Shown here piece by piece: positions 56,142 to 64,000 of a DNA stretch of 64,000 nucleotides. The notes below the pieces were generated by a model. The model saw only the letters and a list, made by a program, of their open reading frames with translations. It did no database searches and had not been told where the DNA came from. A program made the position numbers and the translations under genes. Within the stretch, counting starts at the first letter, position 1. Every line of letters starts with the position of its first letter. The DNA is from Maribacter halichondriae (lineage in GTDB: Bacteria; Bacteroidota; Bacteroidia; Flavobacteriales; Flavobacteriaceae), in assembly GCF_027474825.1 (NCBI RefSeq), contig NZ_CP107030.1:3786001-3850000 (forward strand), given 5' to 3'.

Positions 56142-57998
56142 TCAGTTTTGGTTGTAGAAATTCTTGTACCACAATTCAAGCGACAAAAGTATAAAAAGGT
56201 GCTTTTTATAATCTTTTTTACGTGCTACGTGCATATGGACCATTTTTTTGATAAAAGAAATATCAAAATAATCGCGACTCAATGACTGCGGACTTTCTAT
56301 CAATTCAATCAACGATTCAGAGAGCTCTTTCTTGAACCAGATACCTACCGGGGTTTCGAATGCCCTCTTTTTTCTATTGATGATAGACGCCGGAAGCCAT
56401 TGTTCGGCCGCCTTTCGATGTACATATTTGGTGACTTTTCCTTTAAGCTTCAGTTCTATCGGCAGACTTTCTATAAAATTGATGAGATCGATATCTAAAA
56501 ACGGCACTCTGTTTTCAATCGAATTCGCCATTGTTATCTTATCATTAAAAAGCAATAGATTATCGGGCAACATGGTGCGCGTATCTAAATACAACAACTT
56601 CGATAACGAGTCGGCCTTCGGGTCTGTTCTGTCGAAATGTTCTTGGAACAAAGGTCGTTGGCTCTCTGTAATCAAGTGGTTTATTTCATTCTTGTACAGT
56701 TTTTCTTTTTGGTCCGGAACGAACAGTGTATAAATGGCAATAAACCGATCAAGTTCTTCCTTGAATTTAGAGGAATAGACGCCTCTATCGATACTACTGT
56801 TATTCGGAAACGCCTTCGAAAGTAACGATAACGGCATTACGGATAATATTTTCTTGTAATCGGTCAAGAACTTTTCGCCCCTGTATCTTTTGTAGCCCGC
56901 CATGGGTTCATCTGCCCCTTGTCCGCTCAATACTACCTTAACGTGTTTTGAAGCAAGATTCGAAACATGATAGAGAGCGGGTATCGTTGGTTCTGCGATA
57001 GGTTCTTCGGTATGATGGAAAGACCGGTAGAAATAATCCATATACTCTTCGCGATTCATGAATATTTCATGATGATCGGACCCTATGATTCGAGCTGTTT
57101 CCTTGGCATCATCCAATTCATTAAAGTTTCCTTCGCCCTCAAAACCAACGGTAAAAGTATTTATCTTGTTGGTTGATTTTTGTGACATGAGGTACCCCAG
57201 TACTGCAGAATCGATACCTCCACTCAAGAGAAGCCCTACCGGTACGTCGCTCAAGAGTTGTCTTTCAACGGATTGCTCTAACAAGCGTTTATATTCCGAT
57301 ACGGCCTCTTTTTCGGATATAGAGTGATCTACCTTTTGTTTTTTAGGCCAATAATTGGTCAATGTTATATTGGTGGTGCTGTCAAACTCTAAATAAGTGG
57401 CCGCTGGAAGTTTTTTTATGTCCTTAAACAGTGTTTGTGGTGCGGGATTGTACCGCAGCGTAAGAAATGTATTCAATGCCGTTATATCCAGTTCTTTTTT
57501 GTAGGCCGGATTTTTCTTAATGACCTTGATTTCAGAACTAAATACCAATTTATCGTCCTTGGTAAAATAGTATAAGGGTTTCACCCCGAAAAAGTCCCGA
57601 GCCAAAAAAACCTTTCCAACTTTTTTATTTAAAAGTGCAAAAGTGAAAATGCCATTGAAATCTTTCACGCCCTCGATTCCGAATTCCCTTAAATAGTACA
57701 GGATCGTTTCAGTATCTGATTGCCCTCTGAATTTTACATGTGTCAATCTAGTGCGTAACTCCTTATGATTATAGATTTCGCCGTTGAAGACAATACAGAA
57801 ATCGCCACAATCGGTATACATAGGCTGATTGCCGGCTTCGGAGAGGTCTATAATCGAAAGTCGCGTATGACCGAAAAACAGGTCATGGCCAGCACACTTG
57901 TCTTGAATCAGGTTTTTATAATCGGGGCCTCGATGGTCGATAAGGTCAATATCGGCCATGGTCAAGGTACTATTGATGCTTCCTGCGATTCCGCACAT
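56142..57998 (-). CDS. Asparagine synthase-type glutamine amidotransferase
   Basis: 618 residues. Cys2 in MCGIAGS is the Ntn glutaminase nucleophile, freed by removal of Met. RGPDYKNL near residue 22 and FNGEIYNHKELR near 71 complete the glutaminase domain. The synthetase domain has the ATP-binding PP-loop LLSGGIDSAVLGYL near 258 and SGQGADEPMAGYKRY near 355. In polysaccharide loci such AsnB/WbpS-like proteins amidate uronic acids rather than make asparagine, and the uronate-forming genes at 22.9-27.7 kb make that likely here. It sits between PssD and a GT4 gene on the same strand. Confidence 0.9.
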   Translation of the reverse strand: MCGIAGSINSTLTMADIDLIDHRGPDYKNLIQDKCAGHDLFFGHTRLSIIDLSEAGNQPMYTDCGDFCIVFNGEIYNHKELRTRLTHVKFRGQSDTETILYYLREFGIEGVKDFNGIFTFALLNKKVGKVFLARDFFGVKPLYYFTKDDKLVFSSEIKVIKKNPAYKKELDITALNTFLTLRYNPAPQTLFKDIKKLPAATYLEFDSTTNITLTNYWPKKQKVDHSISEKEAVSEYKRLLEQSVERQLLSDVPVGLLLSGGIDSAVLGYLMSQKSTNKINTFTVGFEGEGNFNELDDAKETARIIGSDHHEIFMNREEYMDYFYRSFHHTEEPIAEPTIPALYHVSNLASKHVKVVLSGQGADEPMAGYKRYRGEKFLTDYKKILSVMPLSLLSKAFPNNSSIDRGVYSSKFKEELDRFIAIYTLFVPDQKEKLYKNEINHLITESQRPLFQEHFDRTDPKADSLSKLLYLDTRTMLPDNLLLFNDKITMANSIENRVPFLDIDLINFIESLPIELKLKGKVTKYVHRKAAEQWLPASIINRKKRAFETPVGIWFKKELSESLIELIESPQSLSRDYFDISFIKKMVHMHVARKKDYKKHLFILLSLELWYKNFYNQN

Positions 57999-58066
57999 AT
58001 TGGTTTAATGGTTTAGTGTTTTCTTTTTTCCGTACTACCTTTTCTTATTGATAAGATCGTGGTAGA

Positions 58067-59152
58067 TTACCTCCAATTGGTTTGCTTTCTCAAAAGATCC
58101 AGATTTTTTCTTGCGTGTTTTTTTGCGTTCTCTCCGATTCTCTTTCTCAATCCCATATCTTTTTGTAGCATGGTAATTTTGTCCGCAATATCATGCGAAT
58201 CGTGCTCTTTTACAAGAAAACCAGTTGTTCCATCACTTATTACGGATGGAATGCCACCATGCCAGGTCGATATGACCGGCAATCCACTTGCCATGGCCTC
58301 TACGACCGCCCCAGGAATACCTTCTTTATCATTTTGTTTTGTAGTGATACTGGGGTGTACAAAGATATCGGCGTTTTTCAGTTTTTCGTTAAATTCCGGT
58401 CCGTGTTTCAATGGGCCATAAAAATGGACTAGATTCGAAAGTCCATTTGATTCAATAAAATGGGTCAGCTCTTGTTTATGAGATCCCTCACCGACTAGGT
58501 GGTATTTGATTTTTATATTCGGTTCATCAGTAACTAACTTTTTCAGCGCTTTAAGTACGCTCATATGGCCTTTGACGGGCAAGAGACTAGCGATAGTAAG
58601 AAGGTTCAATACTCCGTTGCTCAGTTCGTAATCCCTTTCCATTTCAAATTTTTTGGTGTCTATGCCGTGATAATGAATGTGCAATTTGTTTTCAGGACAA
58701 CCCAACTCGACCAAATCTTTTTTCATCTCTTCGGTCATCGGCAATATTAAATCGTATTCGTCGAATATTCTTTTATAGTACGACTTGGCGAACGGTCCTA
58801 TTTTCTGTGGTATTACCGATACATCATAGCCATAGGCCGAGCATATCTTAGGAATATTCTTGTTTTTGGTAAAGGGAAGAAAAACCGCAGCATCGGTCAA
58901 GTAATGACCGTGAATCAATTGGGGCACGATTTTATGGAATTCGTTCTCGAAATACTTTTTATGCGACTTTCTCAAGACTTTAGTGCCAAAGGATAACATT
59001 TTTAAAGGTGCATAAATCTTGGCGTTCGCCTCGAGAGAACCCAAATATTGTATCGTGAACACGCTGTGGTCGAATGCATCTATGGCATTGATCTGGTTTA
59101 CGATGAAAGTCTCGGTCGGACTCGTGAATTTACGCTCTAAGTGTAGAATCAT
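58067..59152 (-). CDS. Glycosyltransferase family 4
   Basis: 361 residues starting MILHLERKFTSPTETFIVNQ, the beginning common to AmsK/WcaL-like EPS glycosyltransferases. ICSAYGYDVSVIPQ near residue 101 is in the acceptor domain. The donor domain has LLTIASLLPVKGHMSVLKAL near 186 and PSITTKQNDKEGIPGAVVEA near 273, with EGIPxxxxEA as the GT4 catalytic motif. It is intact. It lies 68 bases upstream of the AsnB-like gene and follows the FemAB-like gene after 14 bases, in one long minus-strand operon. Confidence 0.9.
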   Translation of the reverse strand: MILHLERKFTSPTETFIVNQINAIDAFDHSVFTIQYLGSLEANAKIYAPLKMLSFGTKVLRKSHKKYFENEFHKIVPQLIHGHYLTDAAVFLPFTKNKNIPKICSAYGYDVSVIPQKIGPFAKSYYKRIFDEYDLILPMTEEMKKDLVELGCPENKLHIHYHGIDTKKFEMERDYELSNGVLNLLTIASLLPVKGHMSVLKALKKLVTDEPNIKIKYHLVGEGSHKQELTHFIESNGLSNLVHFYGPLKHGPEFNEKLKNADIFVHPSITTKQNDKEGIPGAVVEAMASGLPVISTWHGGIPSVISDGTTGFLVKEHDSHDIADKITMLQKDMGLRKRIGENAKKHARKNLDLLRKQTNWR

Positions 59153-59166
59153 GTTTGGAATAAAGA

Positions 59167-60495
59167 TTAAGCAATAGTACTGATCAATGCCCGTTGTAGT
59201 ATATTTTCTCCTGAAATGATAAATGTATTTTCTTCATTTGCGACATATACTTGAACGTCGGTGAATTTCTGTGGCTTATAGAAAACCAGGTTATAGATGG
59301 TTGGACGAAGAAGATCAAATGCTTCCGAAGCTCTACTTAAAGCGGGCAGGCTGTTCACATCAATGTGAGACCCATTTAAATCCTTTAATGAAACTTCTAT
59401 TTTCTGGAGATTCTTTTTGGCAGACAGTTTAAAGAACTGTTTTAGTTTCGAATAGACCACGTTTACTTTTTTCCGCCTCAGATACTCTTTTAGTTCATAA
59501 AAGTAGTTCAAACAAGTTCCTAATAGTAAAGATTTCAATGCGCCGGAATCATAAATAACATGATTTTCGAAATTGTAGGTATTGTTGGCCCACCTTAATT
59601 TATACTCGTAAGTACCTTTTGAAAAGTCCAATGTGATGATATCGTTTTGTAAGCACCAGTCTACCATTTTCTTTATCATAATATGCCCTACATTAAATTT
59701 TCCATAATCGGAATCAAAAGCGGTAATCGCAAAAAAGAGATATTGTTTGGTTGTGAAGCCTAGTGCAATGTTTACTGGAGAATTATCGGCCGAAAGGATA
59801 AAAAGTTTGGCCTCCTTACTTTTGAGCATTTCGTAAATCAATTCTTTATAAAATATTTTATCTTTTAGTATGTCGTTGTCCTTACTCAAATCGACCCATC
59901 TTTTTTCCAATAAGGAAAAAAAAGAACCTATTATACTTTCGTAGTCTTTTGGAGAAATATCCTCGCCATAAACTCTAAAATCTACATCAAAACAGCTTTC
60001 GAGTTTTCTAATATGTTTTCTTAAGTTGTTTTGACTTTTTTTAGAAGAATTTTCAGCTAAATAGTCGTCAGCATTTTTGCAGCCGGACATATCACAAGAG
60101 TATCCCTTATACTGGACGAACTTTTTAATCCTTAACCTGTCGATGTCAGCTTCTTCAGATGAATGAAGGTGTTGATGTACATCGTTTAGTACCAGCACCT
60201 TTTTTTGAAATCATTTTTTGTTTCATCAAGCCCATAGAAAATACCGTTCGTATCATAATGTCCCAAATTACGATACACCAGAGAAAACCTGTTTTTTACA
60301 AAAGACATTGGTTCAATAAATCGAAATTTATAAATAGGAGATGTATTGGCAAAGTGTTTGTGCCAAATGGTAGTAAAAGTATTTCCGAAAAATGGGTACA
60401 TAAAAATTTTATTGGAATTATCAGGAACGCACTCGGAACTTGCGAAAAAAAGAGGTCATCACTTTACTTTTGTTCAAGGTACCGTTGAAATACAT
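59167..60495 (-). CDS. CelD/FemAB-like GNAT-fold transferase (two frameshifts as sequenced)
   Basis: About 442 residues when rebuilt. The main frame (59167-60198) has SKKSQNNLRKHIRKLESCFD and ILSADNSPVNIALGFTTKQY, then NVGHIMIKKMVDWCLQNDII and LDFSKGTYEYKLRWANN, the pattern of CelD/BcsL-type GNAT proteins of EPS loci. Lengthening the seven-T run at 60200-60206 adds the upstream piece ending GLDETKNDFKKKVLVLND. Shortening the seven-A run at 60445-60451 extends it further to a start near 60495 (MYFNGTLNKSK); this start is uncertain. It is a second member of the fold besides 9689-10702. It likely acylates or aminoacylates a sugar; the substrate is unknown. Confidence 0.72.
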
Positions 60496-60526
60496 TCATT
60501 ATTCATTTTACGCTCAAAGAAACTTT

Positions 60527-61606
60527 CTAATCGGCATATTTATGGATCAATGGAATAAACTTTGTTCGAACCATTCTTTCCCAGGTATCCTCGGAATAAA
60601 GTTTTTTTATTTTTTCGCTAGTGAATTCACTTTTTCTTTGGTTCATCTTTTTTAGTCCTTCATAGAAAGACTCGGCATTATCCTTCACTAGTTCTCCTGC
60701 CACGGGCAAAACAATTTCACTGTTGGCGGCGGTGGCCGTAGCGATTACCGGAAGACCTGAAACAAGGTATTCATAGGTTTTAGTAGGGGGCTGGTTCTGA
60801 AAATACGGGGTAATCGGTACATAGGCTACCCCAATATTCGCTTCTTCAAAGTAGGGGTACAAACCTTCTTGATGTATAAAACCGGGCGTAAAAATATAGT
60901 TTTCGAGTTTATTCTCCTTTACGTATTGTCGTATTTCTTTTAGTTCATTTTGCAATGTGTCGCCAACGATAACAAATCTTGATGTCTCATCTTCTTTTAA
61001 AGCATTATTTTCCGTTATAAACCGATGAAACCCTTTGACACAGTTAATCACATTTCTATTTCCTAGGGTGCCTACATACAAGAGTGAAAGTTTATCGAAA
61101 GATTTTTCTTTTTTAGAAAAGCAATTGCCCCCCATTGTGAGAATATCATATTTATTCACCCTCAATTTTTTGGCAAGTCCTGAATTTATTAGAACAATAT
61201 TTTTGAAGGCTCTCAACTCAAGCTTGACCATCGTATCGAACAACCATCTTTTTAGCTTTGAATAGGTCACACCCATTGTAATGACATAGAGGATAAACTT
61301 GGTCTTCGGATTCAGCAGACGAACCAAAGAAATGCCCTTGATATAATTTGCAAAGACAATATCGTATCCTTTTTGTATCTCTTTATGGGCTTTGTGCAAC
61401 AACCTTAGATTTCGAACAATGATATTTGATTTGCGACTGACGTATAGCACCTTGATACCGGGCAACTCAATTTTCGGGTCTTCATAGTCCCATCCTAAAT
61501 AAGTAATATCGAATTCGTCACGTGAAAATTCACAATGCTTGAATACCGCGGTAGTATAACCGAACTGCCAAAAACCCAAGATGAGCAATCTCTTTTTTTC
61601 TTTCAT
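60527..61606 (-). CDS. Glycosyltransferase, GT-B fold (GT4-like)
   Basis: 359 residues starting MKEKKRLLILGFWQFGYTTA. The C-terminal domain has LSLLYVGTLGNRNVINCVKG near 173 and YFQNQPPTKTYEYLVSGLPV near 284, where KTYEYLxxGxPV is the donor-binding segment of GT4-type enzymes. No EX7E pair is complete, as in some divergent GT4 members. It follows the GT2 gene by 12 bases. It should act on a lipid-linked intermediate at the inner membrane. It has no frame break. Confidence 0.82.
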   Translation of the reverse strand: MKEKKRLLILGFWQFGYTTAVFKHCEFSRDEFDITYLGWDYEDPKIELPGIKVLYVSRKSNIIVRNLRLLHKAHKEIQKGYDIVFANYIKGISLVRLLNPKTKFILYVITMGVTYSKLKRWLFDTMVKLELRAFKNIVLINSGLAKKLRVNKYDILTMGGNCFSKKEKSFDKLSLLYVGTLGNRNVINCVKGFHRFITENNALKEDETSRFVIVGDTLQNELKEIRQYVKENKLENYIFTPGFIHQEGLYPYFEEANIGVAYVPITPYFQNQPPTKTYEYLVSGLPVIATATAANSEIVLPVAGELVKDNAESFYEGLKKMNQRKSEFTSEKIKKLYSEDTWERMVRTKFIPLIHKYAD

Positions 61607-61618
61607 TCTATTTCTATT

Positions 61619-62688
61619 TCAGGGACTGAAATAAGGTTTTTCAAATTCGAACCTATCGTATTTCAAGGTACAACGAACACCTAGCTTCAACGTATTTTGA
61701 GATAGTACCGGCCAGCTTTTCTTGATTGATTTTCGTAAAAAAAACCAAAAAGTTTTAAACCCGAATTTTGATGCTTTTTTGGCAAAGAAAAAGAATTGAT
61801 TGCCCAGAACCTTACGAAGGCTTTTCTTATCATAGATTTTAGCTTTATTATTGGCTCCTTCGATTTTCTGTAATAATGCATATGCCGAAGTAAACTCATC
61901 AAAATCCCCAAAAATTTTTTCGGAACAAATTAATTGGTATGTTCTAAGATCCTGTTCTGTATAATTTAGGTTCAAGCCTTTTAAGGCCCTTTTATAAATT
62001 GTTTTTTGTATTTGATACTGTCGCTCTTCAAGGGCTTCGAATTGTTTCATGATACTGGTCTCTGAATCACGATACATATACAGCAGTTCTTGAATATTGG
62101 CAAATTTTAAGTGCTGCACACAGCGAAATATGAAATCATAATCTTCACTTATAGGCAGTTCGGTGTTGTACCAAAGATCATGTTTTCTGATTTCGGACAT
62201 ACGGAGCATAGCCGTCGCATTCGGAATGGTGGCGGGTCTGAAGAGCAATGACGCCTTGATATCTTCAGCATTTGCGAGGGCTTTTAAAACACTAGAGGTG
62301 TGCGAACCTTTGAACCTCCTCAGCCAAGTGCCACAACCCCCGTAGTCAGGGTTTTTACTCAAAAATCCAACTGTTTTTCAAACCTTGTGGGAAGGCTTAC
62401 ATCATCGCAATCGGCCCAGCACAAAAACGCTCCTTTTGCCTCTTTTAAACCTAGATTTCTATTATACGGAATACCTTGGTTTTTTATATTGTTGATGATT
62501 CTAATCCTATTATCTTGATACGATTTTATGATATCTAAAGACCCGTCTGTCGATCCATCGTTAATGATAATCAGCTCAAAATCGGCAAAAGTCTGCCTTA
62601 AAATACTATCGATGGCCTCGCCGACGTATCGCTCCCCATTGTAAATGGGCATTACCACTGTCAAAACAGGAATTTTCGTCTTATCCAT
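61619..62688 (-). CDS. Glycosyltransferase family 2 (one frameshift as sequenced)
   Basis: About 356 residues from the ATG at 62686-62688 (MDKTKIPVLTVVMPIYNGER). GT-A features: VVMPIYNGERYVGEAIDSIL, IINDGSTDGSLDII with the first Asp, WADCDDVS as the DxD metal site near residue 93, and in the second part ISEDYDFIFRCVQ with the ED catalytic base. The frame breaks at the five-A run 62361-62365; one more A gives KQLDFLSKNPDYGGCGTWLR. As sequenced, the first part is in the same open frame as the Wzy-like protein upstream (62359-63126), so the two appear fused; see findings. It transfers a sugar with inversion; specificity unknown. Confidence 0.85.
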
Positions 62689-63929
62689 TTTTTGAGAAGT
62701 AGCGTTTTCATCGTTATTTTCAATGTACTCTTCTTGTAATGGTCCTGCACGTCTGGTATAGCCGACCATTTGATACATATAAAGCACAAAAACAGTTATC
62801 AACAGGTAATCATGATGGTACGTAGTGTACCACGTTAGGCTGGTCATTAACAAGAACCAGAAATAGTATTTCAAATAATAATAATCTTTGGGTACAGAAA
62901 TAATAAAACTCATGATCCAGATAAGTGCAAAAGCCAAAATTGCCAAGATTCCGAATTGTGCATAGACCGTGATAAGACCTACATCTGAAAGAAAATAATA
63001 TTGTTCTACTCCCAGCATATTCACAAAAATACCATAGTTGGAAACACCTGAGTATGGAACGCCGTTTCCAAATATTGCAGGTATGGTATCCGGTGAAAAA
63101 TCGAACAAGAAATATTCTCCGGCCAATATCCGTATATAATCACCCCTTCATCCGCATCGTTTTGGGTCGATTCTATAAGACCTTCGATAACTGGAATTTC
63201 CAAATTTGAAATAATGATTACAGCTATGACAGAAGAAACAAGAATGAGCGTTTTTTTTGTGATACTGAAATTGCGGATGGCATGATATAAATAGATCAGA
63301 AGTATTCCTGCAATGAATTGTCGGGTAACCTGTAGAATTGGTATTATAATGCCGAAAAGGGCCATGACTAACCAAAACCATTGATGTCTACTTTTAGAAG
63401 TCAGCTTGTTAATGGCTATAAACGAGGTCAGCACAAAAATACCGCCTCCAGGAAAAATAATTCGAACAATACCTCGTGTTGTAGTAAATTCATCGCCCCA
63501 TAATGATTTGCCGAACAAAACGGTCGGAGCATTCATTAATTGGAAGAAATATAACAGTATATATATCACGCCATATACAACGATAATTTTCTCAAGGGTC
63601 TTCACAGGAAATTTTACGCTCAGCAAATAGAAAAAGAAAATAACGACCAAGTACGGGGCGGTTGCGATCATACTATGTACTGCGCTCTGTTCCCAAAAAA
63701 GGTAGGCCATGAAAATTGATATCATAAAGGAGACGAACAGTAATTGTACGGGAAATACAAAGCCCCGGTTCTTAGGAACTATATACGGTATCGATACTGC
63801 AACTGCCATTATCGTGTAGAGATATAGCGCATAGTGGATTATGGAGTCATCTATAAATTGGGCATCGAAAAACTTTATGGAAACGAGTACCAAGAAAAAA
63901 ATAAATATTATTTGAAGTTTTCTTGTCAT
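62681..63929 (-). CDS. Wzy-like O-antigen/EPS polymerase (one frameshift as sequenced)
   Basis: About 415 residues with ten or more hydrophobic helices, starting MTRKLQIIFIFFLVLVSIKF. The two frames (63021-63929 and 62359-63126) join as NDADEGGDYIRILAGEYFLF if the four-C run at 63143-63146 has five. The large loop ends in FGNGVPYSGVSNYGIFVNML, similar in place to the 'GxG...hN..l' loop of Wzy proteins. The end is uncertain: as sequenced there is no stop before the GT2 gene. One more base in the A-rich run before the GT2 start would create a TAA at 62681-62683 overlapping it. It would polymerise the repeat unit of the second EPS block. Confidence 0.75.
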
Positions 63930-64000
63930 TTAACCTGAATCGATTTGTAGGATTTAAACAGATATGTTGCTATGCCCATTAAAATCAATGTTGATAACAA
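63926..64000 (-). CDS. C-terminus of a membrane protein (cut by window edge)
   Basis: The last 24 residues of an upstream gene enter from the right edge: a hydrophobic helix (LLSTLILMGIATYLF) and a basic tail (KSYKSIQVK), then TGA. The stop overlaps the ATG of the Wzy-like gene (ATGA), so the genes are coupled. A Wzx flippase would fit the position and the form, but too little is visible to decide. Confidence 0.6.
   Translation of the reverse strand: MLSTLILMGIATYLFKSYKSIQVK

Noticed and set aside
1-64000. CRISPR array, tRNA, rRNA, insertion sequence or phage genes
   Set aside because: I looked for regularly spaced repeats, cloverleaf-like segments and transposase or integrase motifs and found none I could support.

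Overview
The window comes from an AT-rich member of the Bacteroidota, most likely a marine Flavobacteriaceae. The signs are a secreted enzyme with a type IX secretion (T9SS) sorting domain, lipoproteins starting CSKD, general lack of Shine-Dalgarno sites, and promoter elements of the TAnnTTTG type. No rRNA, tRNA, CRISPR array, phage or transposase gene was recognised. Nearly everything belongs to a large surface-polysaccharide (EPS/capsule) locus plus one conserved housekeeping-like operon.

Layout. (1) 1-16.7 kb: first EPS block, mostly minus strand, with several GT4 glycosyltransferases, a Wzx flippase, GDP-fucose synthase, a FemAB-like transferase, a PglC-type initiating phosphoglycosyltransferase and a Wzy-like polymerase. 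On the plus strand are an MBOAT/SGNH acylation pair (0.97-3.35 kb) and a polysaccharide deacetylase. (2) 16.9-21.2 kb: a second, inverted MBOAT/SGNH pair and a lipoprotein with a probable alpha/alpha-barrel domain. (3) 21.7-27.7 kb: one glycosyltransferase and four nucleotide-sugar genes (TviB/WbpO-like, Ugd, TviC/WbpP-like, UDP-glucuronate 4-epimerase). (4) 27.9-32.7 kb: a giant galactose-oxidase-like copper radical oxidase whose catalytic half sits in a sharply bounded GC-rich block. (5) 33.6-40.7 kb: PglE-like aminotransferase, PglF-like dehydratase, Wza, Wzc, and a convergent CpsB/YwqE phosphatase. (6) 40.9-51.8 kb: TldD and TldE/PmbA peptidases, a DUF4159 protein, MoxR ATPase, DUF58, a BatA-like membrane protein and two further membrane proteins. 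(7) 51.9-53.2 kb: an acidic lipoprotein. (8) 53.2-64 kb: second EPS block on the minus strand, with an oxidoreductase, a TIM-barrel protein, a PssD/PssE pair, an AsnB-type amidotransferase, glycosyltransferases, a FemAB-like transferase, a second Wzy-like protein and the tail of a probable membrane protein.

Together the genes describe Wzx/Wzy-type synthesis of acidic heteropolysaccharides. UDP-GlcA/GalA, UDP-HexNAcA, GDP-fucose and a bacillosamine-type amino sugar are plausible precursors. PglC would load the lipid carrier, glycosyltransferases would build the repeat, and Wzx, Wzy, Wzc and Wza would flip, polymerise and export it. O-acylation, deacetylation, amidation and an extracellular sugar oxidase may modify it.

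Many genes are split by single-base length changes, nearly all in homopolymer runs, and each split gene is rebuilt by a plus or minus 1 correction. I read most of these as sequence errors and annotate the full-length genes. One (a run of ten G inside the second MBOAT gene) could instead be a real phase-variation tract.
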